A stretch of 64,000 nucleotides of DNA from Halomonas zincidurans B6 (GTDB lineage Bacteria > Pseudomonadota > Gammaproteobacteria > Pseudomonadales > Halomonadaceae): the NCBI RefSeq assembly GCF_000731955.1, contig NZ_JNCK01000001.1:1798001-1862000 (forward strand). Direction: 5' to 3'. The notes under the pieces are model-generated. The model was not told where the DNA came from and did not search any database. It worked only from the letters and a program-made list of their open reading frames with translations. Positions 32,793 to 40,577 of this stretch are shown piece after piece. The translations under genes and the position numbers were made by a program. Each line of letters opens with the position of its first letter. The stretch's first letter is position 1.

Positions 32793-33422
32793 TCAGCGGG
32801 TACCGAATATCTTGTCGCCGGCGTCGCCCAGACCGGGAACGATGTAGCCATTCTCGTCGAGACGTTCGTCGATCGACGCGGTGTAGATGTCAATCTCCGG
32901 GTAGGCCTCCTGGACCCGCTTCAGGCCCTCGGGGGCGGCCACCAGCACGATCACCTTGACCAGCGGGCAGCCGCGCTCCTTGAGCATGTCCAGGGTGGCG
33001 ACCATCGAGCCGCCGGTGGCCAGCATCGGGTCGATGACGATCGCCAGACGCTCGTCGAGATCGTTGGTGAACTTCTCGAAGTACGGTACCGGCTCGAGTG
33101 TCTCTTCGTTGCGATACAGCCCCACCACGCTGATCCGCGCGCTGGGAATCAGGTCGGTGACGCCATCGAGCATGCCCAGGCCGGCGCGCAGGATCGGCAC
33201 GATGGTGACCTTCTTGCCCTTGAGCTGCTCGACTTCGATCGGCTCGCCATTCCAGCCGTCGATGGTCTGCGCCTCGAGCTCGAGATCCTGGGTGGCTTCG
33301 TAGGTCAGCAACTTGGCGACCTCGCCGGCCAGTTCACGAAAGCTCTTGGTGCTGATGTCGGCGGTGCGCATCAGGCCCAGCTTGTGCTTGACCAGCGGAT
33401 GTTGGATGGCATGAACGCTCAT
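32793..33422 (-). CDS. upp: Uracil phosphoribosyltransferase
   Basis: The 209-residue pyrimidine salvage enzyme makes UMP from uracil and PRPP. The family marks are HPLVKHKLGLMRTADISTK at the N-terminus, VPILRAGLGMLDGV, IDPMLATGGSMVATLDMLKE (PRPP loop) and YTASIDERLDENGYIVPGLG at the C-terminus. The length is exactly normal. It is the final gene of a group of base-salvage genes (ung, apt, purine permease) on this strand, although 106 bp separate it from ung. Confidence 0.98.
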   Translation of the reverse strand: MSVHAIQHPLVKHKLGLMRTADISTKSFRELAGEVAKLLTYEATQDLELEAQTIDGWNGEPIEVEQLKGKKVTIVPILRAGLGMLDGVTDLIPSARISVVGLYRNEETLEPVPYFEKFTNDLDERLAIVIDPMLATGGSMVATLDMLKERGCPLVKVIVLVAAPEGLKRVQEAYPEIDIYTASIDERLDENGYIVPGLGDAGDKIFGTR

Positions 33423-33528
33423 GGCGAGAACCCTTGCTTGGCAGTGAGAAAGCTGGGCGCATTCTAGCGCGCCGGGCCGCGCGGGTTAAGCGGCGGCCGC
33501 GGCAATCGCACCGCACACGCGCCCGGCG

Positions 33529-34221
33529 TTAGCCCGTCGCGCTGGCCGGCAACTGCCAGTCGATGGGCCGACCGCCACGCGCGGCGAGAAACGCATTGGC
33601 CTGCGAAAAATGCCGCTGGCCGAAGAACCCGCGATGGGCCGACAACGGCGATGGATGCGGCGCATGCAGGACGCAATGCTTGTCGCGATCGACGAACGAC
33701 GCCTTCTTCTGGGCATAGCTGCCCCACAGCAGGAAGACCACGCCGCTGCACTGCTCGTTGACCACCTGGATGGCGCGATCGGTGAATGTCTCCCAGCCCT
33801 GATTGCGATGCGAACCGGCATTGCCGCGCTCGACGGTCAATACGCTGTTGAGCAGCAGCACGCCCTGGCGCGCCCAGCTTTCCAGGAAGCCGTGATTCAC
33901 CGGAGTGAACGCGACGTCCTGAGCGAGCTCCTTGTAGATGTTCTGCAACGAAGGCGGCGTGGCCACGCCGGGGCGCACCGAGAAGCACAGCCCATGCGCC
34001 TGGCCGGGGCCATGGTACGGGTCCTGACCGAGTATCACGACCCGCACCCGATCGAGCGGAGTCAGCTCGAAGGCGCGGAACCAGTTCGACGAGTGCGGAT
34101 AGATCACCTTGTGCGCCGCCTTCTCGCGGGCCAGGAAGTCGCGCAGGGTGTGCATGTAGGGTGCTTCGAACTCGCCGCCAAGGTAGTGCGCCCAGCTCTC
34201 GGGTAGCGGTACCTGTGACAT
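33529..34221 (-). CDS. ung: Uracil-DNA glycosylase
   Basis: The 230-residue base-excision repair enzyme removes uracil from DNA. The water-activating motif is GQDPYHGPGQAHGLCFSV with the catalytic Asp, and HPSPLSAHRGF carries the catalytic His loop. FLLWGSYAQKK and the initial SWAHYLGGEF are also typical. The ATG at 34221 starts the homologous region. The sequence farther upstream is the 3'-terminal repeat of apt, so ung is separated from apt by 97 bp. Confidence 0.97.
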   Translation of the reverse strand: MSQVPLPESWAHYLGGEFEAPYMHTLRDFLAREKAAHKVIYPHSSNWFRAFELTPLDRVRVVILGQDPYHGPGQAHGLCFSVRPGVATPPSLQNIYKELAQDVAFTPVNHGFLESWARQGVLLLNSVLTVERGNAGSHRNQGWETFTDRAIQVVNEQCSGVVFLLWGSYAQKKASFVDRDKHCVLHAPHPSPLSAHRGFFGQRHFSQANAFLAARGGRPIDWQLPASATG

Positions 34222-34275
34222 ATGTCGCCTCGAGCGGTTGCGTGATACCTGATGACGTGATGACAGAGCGAACTC

Positions 34276-34333
34276 AGTCGCTCTCGAGTCAGTCGCTCTC
34301 GAGTCAGTCGCTCTCGAGTCAGTCGCTCTCGAG
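34276..34333. repeat. 15-bp tandem repeat at the 3' end of apt
   Basis: AGTCGCTCTCGAGTC occurs three times exactly (34276-34320) and a fourth time for 13 bases. The apt stop codon (34319-34321) lies inside it, so the last codons of apt have been copied into the apt-ung gap. Confidence 0.95.
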
Positions 34334-34867
34334 AAAGGAGCACACCGCGAACACGCCGTGGCCGGCGTCGCGGATCTTCTGCGACCCGCCCAGTTCGGGC
34401 AGGTCGATGATGGTCGCGGTCTCGACGACATGGCCGCCGCTACGCTGGATCAGCTTGGCGGCGGCGAGCATGGTCCCGCCGGTGGCGATCAGATCGTCCA
34501 TCACCAGAATCCGATCGCCCTCGCGGAAGGCGTCGGAGTGCAGCTCGACGGTGGATTCGCCGTACTCCAGGGTATAGGTCTCGCTGATGGTCTTGAACGG
34601 CAGCTTGCCCTTCTTGCGCACCGGCACGAAGCTGCAACCGAGCTCATAGGCCACCGGCGCGCCGATGATGAAGCCGCGCGCGTCGATGGCAGCGATCGCG
34701 TCCAGGTCCATCTCCTGATAGCGATGCACGAAGCTGTCGATCAGCTTGCGGAAGGCCCCGCTGTTCTGCAGTACCGGCGTGATGTCGCGAAAGTTGACCC
34801 CGGCTTGAGGCCAGTCCGGCACGCTGCGAATCACCGACTTGATGTAATCGCCGTAGACACTACTCAT
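34319..34867 (-). CDS. apt: Adenine phosphoribosyltransferase
   Basis: The 182-residue salvage enzyme makes AMP from adenine. The N-terminus YIKSVIRSVPDWPQAGVNFR, the flexible loop RKKGKLPFKTISETYTLEYG and the PRPP motif VMDDLIATGGTMLAAAKLI are all present. The ATG overlaps the stop codon of the upstream purine permease (TGATG), suggesting coupled translation of uptake and salvage. Its last residues ESD are encoded by the first copy of a 15-bp tandem repeat. Confidence 0.97.
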   Translation of the reverse strand: MSSVYGDYIKSVIRSVPDWPQAGVNFRDITPVLQNSGAFRKLIDSFVHRYQEMDLDAIAAIDARGFIIGAPVAYELGCSFVPVRKKGKLPFKTISETYTLEYGESTVELHSDAFREGDRILVMDDLIATGGTMLAAAKLIQRSGGHVVETATIIDLPELGGSQKIRDAGHGVFAVCSFLESD

Positions 34868-36180
34868 CAATGGCCTCCGTCGAGGAACAGGAACTTGAGA
34901 ATGAACAGCACCGACAGCAGCACGACCGCCGGATTGAGATCGCTGCGGCGCCCCGACAGCAGCTTGATCAGGGTGAAGCTGATGAACCCCAGGGCGATGC
35001 CGTTGGCGATGGAATAGGTCAGCGGCATGGCCAACGCGGCGATCAGCACGGGCGCCGCCTCGGTGACATCGTCCCAATTGGCATGCGCCAGGCTGCCGGC
35101 CATCAAAACCGCCACGTAGAGCAGCGCGCCGGCGGTGGCGAAGGCCGGCACCGAACCGGCCAGCGGCGAGAAGAACAGGCTGAACAGGAACAGCATAGCC
35201 ACGACCACCGCCGTCAGCCCGGTGCGCCCGCCCGCGGCGATGCCCGAGGCGCTCTCGATGTAGCTGGTGGTGGTCGAGGTGCCGAGCAGCGCGCCGCTCA
35301 TCGACGCGCTGCTGTCGGCCAGCAAAGCGTTCTTGAGGCGCGGCAGCTTGCCCTGCTCGTCGAGCAAGCCGCCGCGATGGGCGACGCCGATCAGCGTGCC
35401 GGACGTGTCGAACAGATCGACGAACAAGAAGGCGAAGATCACGCTGAGCATGCTCACGTCGAGCGCCCCGACGATATCCAGCTCCAAGAAGGTCGGCGCC
35501 AGCGACGGCGGTGCCGACATCACCCCGTTGAACTGATTGTGGCCCAGCAGGATCGACACCACGGTGACCCCGAGAATGCCGATCATCACCGCGCCGGTGA
35601 CCCGCAGGTGGGACAGCGCAGCGATCACGAAGAAGCCGATCAGGGTGTACAGCGCGGGCGGCTGGGAGAGATCGCCGAGCGACACCAGGGTTGCCGGATT
35701 GTCGACCACGATGCCGGCATTCTGCAGCGCGATGATTGCCAGAAACAGCCCGATGCCCGCCGCGATGCCCAATCTCAAGGCCATCGGAATCGAGTTGATC
35801 ACCCACTCGCGAATGCGAAAGATACTCAGCAGGAAGAACGTCACCCCCGACAGGAACACCGCGCCCAGCGCCACTTCCCAGCTCTTGCCCATGCCCATCA
35901 CCACGCTGTAGGTGAAAAACGCGTTGAGCCCCATGCCCGGCGCCAGGGCGATGGGATAATTGGCCCACAGGCCCATGATCAAGGTGCCGATCGCCGCCGC
36001 CAGACAGGTGGCGACGAACACCGCGCCGTAGTCCATGCCCGATTCGGCCAGCACGCTGGGGTTGACGAAGATGATATAGGCCATCGTCAGGAAGGTGGTG
36101 ATCCCGGCGATGACCTCGGTGCGAATGGTGGTCTTGTGCTCGTCCAGCTTGAAATAGTCGTTCAATTGCCGTTTCAGCAT
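34867..36180 (-). CDS. NCS2-family purine permease (AzgA/GhxP type)
   Basis: The 437-residue membrane protein has about 12-14 hydrophobic segments and matches the AzgA subfamily of hypoxanthine/guanine/adenine permeases (family blocks LKRQLNDYFKLDEHKTTIR, VIAGITTFLTMAYIIFVNPS, APGMGLNAFFTYSVV, LFDTSGTLIGVAHRGGLLD and TSTTTSYIESASGIAAGGRT). It imports purine bases, which apt (coupled downstream) and hpt convert to nucleotides. The ATG at 36180 begins the conserved region. Since apt follows, adenine or hypoxanthine is the likely substrate. Confidence 0.93.
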   Translation of the reverse strand: MLKRQLNDYFKLDEHKTTIRTEVIAGITTFLTMAYIIFVNPSVLAESGMDYGAVFVATCLAAAIGTLIMGLWANYPIALAPGMGLNAFFTYSVVMGMGKSWEVALGAVFLSGVTFFLLSIFRIREWVINSIPMALRLGIAAGIGLFLAIIALQNAGIVVDNPATLVSLGDLSQPPALYTLIGFFVIAALSHLRVTGAVMIGILGVTVVSILLGHNQFNGVMSAPPSLAPTFLELDIVGALDVSMLSVIFAFLFVDLFDTSGTLIGVAHRGGLLDEQGKLPRLKNALLADSSASMSGALLGTSTTTSYIESASGIAAGGRTGLTAVVVAMLFLFSLFFSPLAGSVPAFATAGALLYVAVLMAGSLAHANWDDVTEAAPVLIAALAMPLTYSIANGIALGFISFTLIKLLSGRRSDLNPAVVLLSVLFILKFLFLDGGH

Positions 36181-36297
36181 ACCATAGCCCTCAGCCTTAG
36201 CCCTGCGCGCATTGTTATGGGGTGATCGAAAAGCCGCTAATGGTACCCAAAGCACCCGATCGACGCGAGCCGATCGAATGCCTGCCCAGTGCCTCGC

Positions 36298-36912
36298 TCA
36301 GCAAGATGCACGTGTCGCCAGGACACGCTCGACGGTCTCGACGATCGCCTGGGTCTGGGGGTCGACCTCGATATTGACGCGGTCGCCCGGGACGCGATCG
36401 CCCAGCGTGGTACGCGCCAGCGTTTCGGGGATCAGATTGACGCAGAAGCGCCGTTCGCGCACCTCACCGATGGTCAGGCTGATGCCGTCGACGCCGATAT
36501 AGCCCTTCTCGAACAGAAAGCGCGCATAACTGACCGGCAGTTCGAACCACAGCCGGCGATTGTTGGGCGCTTCGTCGATCTCGACAAGCTCGGCCATGCA
36601 GATGATATGGCCCGACATGGCGTGGCCGCCGATCTCGTCGCCGAACCGCGCCGCGCGCTCGACGTTGACCCGATCGCCAACCGATAGCTGGCCGAGGTTG
36701 GTCAGGCGTAGCGTCTCGCGCATCAGATCGAAACTGACCCGCTCGCCGTCGATCCCGGTCACGGTCAGGCAGCAGCCGTTATGAGCCACCGAGGCGCCGA
36801 TCTCCAACCCTTCGCGCAGCGCGCCCGGCATGGCCAGCACATGGCTGCGAAAATCCTGCTGCTCCTCGATGGCCACCAGTTCGGCAGCCGCCTGTACGAT
36901 TCCGGTAAACAT
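36298..36912 (-). CDS. ribE: Riboflavin synthase alpha subunit
   Basis: The 204-residue protein is built of two tandem lumazine-binding repeats: MFTGIVQAAAELV with NGCCLTVTGIDGERVSFDLM, and SGHIICMAELVEI with GYIGVDGISLTIGEVRERRF. It performs the dismutation of two 6,7-dimethyl-8-ribityllumazine molecules to riboflavin. The start ATG at 36912 opens the first MFTGI block; a longer frame upstream lacks homology. Other rib genes are not nearby, so this copy is a stand-alone gene. I do not see an FMN riboswitch upstream. Confidence 0.96.
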   Translation of the reverse strand: MFTGIVQAAAELVAIEEQQDFRSHVLAMPGALREGLEIGASVAHNGCCLTVTGIDGERVSFDLMRETLRLTNLGQLSVGDRVNVERAARFGDEIGGHAMSGHIICMAELVEIDEAPNNRRLWFELPVSYARFLFEKGYIGVDGISLTIGEVRERRFCVNLIPETLARTTLGDRVPGDRVNIEVDPQTQAIVETVERVLATRASC

Positions 36913-37150
36913 GCTGTCCTCTCGATAGTCGCCGGGTGGCGAGGCGCTTAGTCTAGAAAAGCCGAGTCTAGAGAAAAGCCGCGCCTGGAGGAAAGCCGAT
37001 TGTCGCGCCCACCGACGCCGCGGGCGGATAACCGCCATCAACGGCCGCGGGTCACCCATGAATTTTTAGGCTTTTCTTCTATGAAAGGAGCCTTTCACAT
37101 GGCGATTTGCTACATGGTGGCGTTTGATATTAGGGCATAGACCAAAGTCG
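36913..37150. other. Gene-free stretch with degenerate 15-17 bp repeats
   Basis: Between ribE and the met promoter there is no convincing gene. At 36951-36997 units like GTCTAGAAAAGCCGA recur imperfectly with 15-17 bp spacing. A 13- or 19-codon open frame ending at 37140 (MAICYMVAFDIRA for the shorter form) has a ribosome site (AAAGGAG) but no other support. Confidence 0.4.
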
Positions 37151-37179
37151 TTGACAGCCCCCGAAGGGCTCTCTAGACT
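37151..37179 (+). promoter_or_regulatory. Sigma-70 promoter of the metNIQ operon
   Basis: TTGACA (37151-37156), a 17-bp spacer and TAGACT (37174-37179) form a near-consensus promoter. Transcription should begin around 37186, 10-12 bases before the riboswitch. Confidence 0.82.
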
Positions 37180-37196
37180 TTCGCGCATCATCTCAA

Positions 37197-37266
37197 GGCG
37201 CCGATTTGTTCCCGGATTGCGGGCGCCTCCGGGGCCGCAAGGCGCTGGAAAGTGCAGCTAAAAGGG
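37197..37266 (+). ncRNA. SAM-II-type riboswitch aptamer (long-insert variant)
   Basis: The stem P1 is GGCGCC (37197-37202) with GGCGCC (37222-37227). Its loop begins GATTT and ends ATTGC, the two most conserved parts of the SAM-II loop, and contains CCC (37211-37213). The tail AAAGTGCAGCTAAAAGGG (37249-37266) matches the SAM-II 3' segment, and its final GGG can pair with the loop CCC to form the pseudoknot. Between P1 and the tail, an insert of about 20 nt folds into a small hairpin (CC.G.GCC-GCAA-GGC...GG, 37229-37248) with a GNRA loop. A terminator follows at once. The downstream genes import methionine, the precursor of SAM. Confidence 0.82.
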
Positions 37267-37282
37267 TGTGTCCAGCGTTGAT

Positions 37283-37308
37283 GGCCACCCGCCAGGGTGG
37301 CCTTTTTT
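37283..37308 (+). terminator. Riboswitch expression-platform terminator
   Basis: A perfect 8-bp stem (GGCCACCC/GGGTGGCC) with loop GCCA is followed by six Ts, 17 nt after the aptamer and 67 bp before metN. SAM-dependent attenuation of metNIQ is inferred. Confidence 0.9.
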
Positions 37309-37374
37309 GTACCGCGACCTGGTCCGCTCCGCCCGTTTTCCCGCTCCGATCGTCGCCCCGACACGACCGGAACC

Positions 37375-38418
37375 ATGATCACACTCGACCACGTTTCCAA
37401 GACCTACGGCAGCGGCGCCGGCGCCATTCATGCGCTCAAGCCCACCGACCTGCACGTGCCCCAGGGTGCCATCCACGGTGTCATCGGCCTGTCCGGCGCC
37501 GGCAAGTCGACGCTGATTCGCTGCGTCAATCTGCTCGAACGCCCGACCACCGGCCGGGTATACGTCGATGGCGAGGAACTGACCGCGCTCGACGCCGCCT
37601 CACTCAATCGCGCCCGCCACCGGGTCGGCATGATCTTCCAGCATTTCAACCTGCTGTCGTCGCGCACGGTGTTCGCCAATGTCGCCCTGCCGCTGGAGCT
37701 GATGGGCGTGGCCAAGCGCGAGATACGCGAACGCGTCGAGCCGCTGCTTGAAATGACCGGGCTCTCCGACAAGCGCGACAAGTACCCGGCCGAGCTTTCC
37801 GGCGGCCAGAAGCAGCGCGTGGCGATCGCCCGGGCGCTGGCCAGCCGTCCCAAGGTGCTGCTGTGCGACGAGGCGACCTCGGCGCTGGATCCGCAGACCA
37901 CCGTGTCGATTCTCGAACTGCTGCAGGACATCAACCGCAAGCTGGGGCTGACCATTCTGCTGATCACTCACGAGATGGAAGTGGTCAAGTCGATCTGCCA
38001 TCGCGTGGGGCTGATTTCCGGCGGCGAGCTGGTCGAACAAGCCGACGTCGGTGACTTCTTCACCACGCCAGCGACCCGGCTGGGCCGCGATTTCCTCAAC
38101 GCCTTCCTCGAACTCGAGCCGCCCCAGGCGCTGGTCGACCGGCTCGAGGCGCGCCCCGGCGACAACAGCCACCCGGTGGTGCGCCTGGCATTCAAGGGCG
38201 ATGCCGTATCCACCCCGCTGATCTCGCGCCTGGCCCGCGACTGCGACATCGACGTCAGCATTCTCGAGGCCAAGGTCGAGTCGATCCAGGATCGCACCCT
38301 GGGACTGATGATTGCCGAACTGATCGGCACGCCCGAGCAGACCGCCAAGGCGCTGGCCTATCTCGACTCCCACGACCTGCAAGTGGAGGTGCTCGGCCAT
38401 GTCCAGCGCGATGCTTGA
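37375..38418 (+). CDS. metN: Methionine ABC transporter ATP-binding protein
   Basis: The 347-residue ATPase of the D/L-methionine importer MetNIQ has Walker A GLSGAGKSTLIRCVNLLERP, signature ELSGGQKQRVAIARAL and Walker B VLLCDEATSALDPQT. It ends in the ~100-residue C-terminal regulatory (NIL/C2) domain that senses intracellular methionine (from about residue 245; VVRLAFKGDAVSTPLISRLA). The first conserved residues are MITLDHVSKTYG, fixing the ATG at 37375. Its stop lies 20 bp inside metI. The operon is governed by the riboswitch upstream. Confidence 0.97.
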   Translation: MITLDHVSKTYGSGAGAIHALKPTDLHVPQGAIHGVIGLSGAGKSTLIRCVNLLERPTTGRVYVDGEELTALDAASLNRARHRVGMIFQHFNLLSSRTVFANVALPLELMGVAKREIRERVEPLLEMTGLSDKRDKYPAELSGGQKQRVAIARALASRPKVLLCDEATSALDPQTTVSILELLQDINRKLGLTILLITHEMEVVKSICHRVGLISGGELVEQADVGDFFTTPATRLGRDFLNAFLELEPPQALVDRLEARPGDNSHPVVRLAFKGDAVSTPLISRLARDCDIDVSILEAKVESIQDRTLGLMIAELIGTPEQTAKALAYLDSHDLQVEVLGHVQRDA

Positions 38419-39052
38419 ACTGATCCTCGAGGCGACCCTCGACACTCTCTACATGGTCGCCGTGTCCGGCGTCATCGCCGCGGCGCTGGGCGTGCCGCTG
38501 GGGGTACTGCTCTACGTGACCCGCCCGGGGCAGATTCTCGCCCAGCCGCTGAGCAACCGCATCCTGGGGATCGTCACCAACATCGGCCGCTCGATCCCCT
38601 TCATCATCCTGCTGGTCGCGATCATCCCCTTCACGCGCATGCTGGTGGGTAGCTCGATCGGCACCAGCGCCGCCGCCGTGCCGCTGACCATCGCCGCGAT
38701 TCCCTTCGTCGCGCGACTGGTCGAGGGGGCGCTCAACGAAGTCCCGCCAGGGCTGGTCGAGGCCGCTCAATCGATGGGCGCGACGCCGCTGCAGATCATC
38801 ACCAAGGTGCTGCTGCCCGAGGCGCGTGGCGGCATCATCACCGGCCTGACCATTACCGTGGTCACGCTGATCAGCTATTCGGCGATGGCCGGTGCGGTGG
38901 GCGGCGGCGGGCTCGGCGATCTGGGCATTCGCTACGGCTACAACCGCTTCAACCCCACCGTGATGCTGATCACGGTGGTCATTCTGGTGGTTCTGGTGCA
39001 GGGCTTCCAGATGCTCGGCGACTATCTGGTGCGGCGAACCGACCATAAATAG
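38399..39052 (+). CDS. metI: Methionine ABC transporter permease
   Basis: The 217-residue inner-membrane permease has five hydrophobic segments, and its cytoplasmic coupling loop is EVPPGLVEAAQSMGATPLQI (EAA motif). VGGGGLGDLGIRYGYNRF is the family C-terminal block. Its start overlaps metN by 20 bp, pointing to coupled translation of the two transporter subunits. Confidence 0.96.
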   Translation: MSSAMLELILEATLDTLYMVAVSGVIAAALGVPLGVLLYVTRPGQILAQPLSNRILGIVTNIGRSIPFIILLVAIIPFTRMLVGSSIGTSAAAVPLTIAAIPFVARLVEGALNEVPPGLVEAAQSMGATPLQIITKVLLPEARGGIITGLTITVVTLISYSAMAGAVGGGGLGDLGIRYGYNRFNPTVMLITVVILVVLVQGFQMLGDYLVRRTDHK

Positions 39053-39178
39053 CCGACCCGAGCAGCCAAATCGAACCAATAACCAAAAGGCATTACCAAT
39101 TTTCTGCTTATAGCTTAAAATACGCCCTATTCCGCCGCGCGGTTCCGCGGCATCGGGCATATCGCAAGGAGACACATC

Positions 39179-39979
39179 ATGAAGCACGCCATCGCCAAGA
39201 CACTCGGCACCACCCTGCTCGGCCTCGGCCTGGTCGGCGGTCCCGCCAGCGCCGCCGCCGATCAGATCAAGGTCGGCACCGTGGCCGGGCCCGAAACCGA
39301 CGTCATGCAGGTCGCCAAGCAGATCGCCAAGGACAAGTACGGGCTCGACGTCGAGATCATCGAGTTCACCGACTACGTGACGCCCAACGCCGCGCTGGCC
39401 GATGGCAGCCTGGATGCCAACGCCTATCAGCACGAGCCGTACATGAAGTCGATGGTCCGCGATCGCGGCTACGATTTCGCGATTGCCGGGCGCACCTTCG
39501 TCTATCCGATCGGTGCCTATTCCGAAAAGTACGACAGCATCGAGGAATTACCCGACGGCGCGACCATCGCATTGCCCAACGATCCGTCGAACGAAGGCCG
39601 CGCGCTGATCCTGATGCACAACAAGGGCCTGCTCGAGCTCAACGATCCGAGTAATCTTGAAGCCACGCCAATCGACATCGCCGAGAACCCACGCGATTTC
39701 GAGTTTCGCGAAATCGAGGCCGCTCAGTTGCCACGAGTGCTGCCCGACGTCGACATGGCGTTCATCAACAATACCTTCGCCCAGCCGGCCGGCCTGAGCC
39801 TGGACGACGCACTGATCAAGGAAGGTCCCGAGTCGCCCTACGTCAATCTGATCGTGGTGCGCGCCGGCGATCAGGACCGCGAAGCGATCCAGCAGCTGGT
39901 CGACGCCTACCAGAGCCAGCCGGTGATCGACAAGGCCGAGGAGCTGTTCAAGGGCGGCGCCGTTCCCGGCTGGAAGTAA
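39179..39979 (+). CDS. metQ: Methionine-binding periplasmic protein MetQ
   Basis: The 266-residue substrate-binding protein belongs to the NlpA/MetQ family (IKVGTVAGPETDVMQVAKQI, DYVTPNAALADGSLDANAYQ, HEPYM, IALPNDPSNEGRALILM, DMAFINNTFAQPAGL). The signal peptide (residues 1-26, ending GPASAAA) has no cysteine, so unlike E. coli MetQ the mature protein should be soluble rather than a lipoprotein. AAGGAG precedes the ATG. The 126-bp gap after metI could hold a second promoter, but none is clear. Confidence 0.95.
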   Translation: MKHAIAKTLGTTLLGLGLVGGPASAAADQIKVGTVAGPETDVMQVAKQIAKDKYGLDVEIIEFTDYVTPNAALADGSLDANAYQHEPYMKSMVRDRGYDFAIAGRTFVYPIGAYSEKYDSIEELPDGATIALPNDPSNEGRALILMHNKGLLELNDPSNLEATPIDIAENPRDFEFREIEAAQLPRVLPDVDMAFINNTFAQPAGLSLDDALIKEGPESPYVNLIVVRAGDQDREAIQQLVDAYQSQPVIDKAEELFKGGAVPGWK

Positions 39980-39997
39980 GCGCCACTCGTCGTGACC

Positions 39998-40033
39998 GAC
40001 GGGCCGACCTGAAAGGGCCGGCCCGTCTGCTTT
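39998..40033 (+). terminator. Terminator after metQ
   Basis: An 8-bp stem (GACGGGCC/GGCCCGTC) with a 14-nt loop is followed by a weak T-containing run, 19 bp after the stop codon. Confidence 0.6.
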
Positions 40034-40057
40034 CAGGCCCGCTTAAAGGAAGTGTCC

Positions 40058-40516
40058 ATGAGCGATTATCCACGCCTCGCCCGCCAGCTCGAAGCGCTGC
40101 TCGACAGCCGCGACTGGCTGACCAACGCGGCCCAGACCTGCGCCTTCATCATGCAGGAGATCCCCGATCTCAACTGGGCGGGCTTCTACCTGCAGCGCCG
40201 GGCCGAGACGCTGATCCTCGGCCCCTTTCAGGGCAAGCCGGCCTGCAACCCGATTCCTTTCAGCAAAGGGGTATGCGGCGGCGCGGCGCGCACCCGCCAG
40301 ACTCAGCGCGTCGATGACGTTCACTCGATCGCCGACCACATCGCCTGCGATGCGGCGTCGCGTTCCGAACTGGTGATACCGATCGTCGTCGATGGCGCGC
40401 TGTGGGGCGTGCTCGATCTGGACAGTCCACGCCCGGCACGCTTTACTCGCGACGACCAGACCGGGATCGAGCATCTGGTCGCGACGTTCATCGCCGCCAG
40501 CGACTTCTCGGGCTAG
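40058..40516 (+). CDS. msrC: Free methionine-(R)-sulfoxide reductase (fRMsr)
   Basis: The 152-residue GAF-domain enzyme reduces free L-methionine-R-sulfoxide. The three catalytic/resolving cysteines are in QGKPACNPIPF, KGVCGGAARTRQTQRV and DHIACDAASRSELVIP, the arrangement of YebR/fRMsr. AAAGGA sits 7 nt before the ATG at 40058 (a GTG 6 bp upstream is less well placed). Its position directly after metNIQ makes sense: the cell imports methionine and repairs its oxidised free form. Confidence 0.94.
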   Translation: MSDYPRLARQLEALLDSRDWLTNAAQTCAFIMQEIPDLNWAGFYLQRRAETLILGPFQGKPACNPIPFSKGVCGGAARTRQTQRVDDVHSIADHIACDAASRSELVIPIVVDGALWGVLDLDSPRPARFTRDDQTGIEHLVATFIAASDFSG

Positions 40517-40577
40517 CCATTGCCGCCGCCTCTCGCTGACGCCATGCTGTACGTCCGCTAATCCGGGAGGCTCATTC

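Noticed and set aside
34231..34431. An N-terminal extension of ung through the repeat region (ATDSR repeats)
   Set aside because: Ung homology starts at 34221, and the upstream frame is the antiphase reading of the apt 3' end and its tandem repeat.
36951..36997. Repeats upstream of ribE considered as an FMN riboswitch
   Set aside because: None of the conserved FMN-aptamer segments are present; the bases are only degenerate 15-17 bp repeats.
37081..37140. A 19-codon open frame upstream of the met promoter as a leader peptide
   Set aside because: It ends before the promoter hexamers, so it would not be on the metNIQ transcript, and there is no other support for translation.
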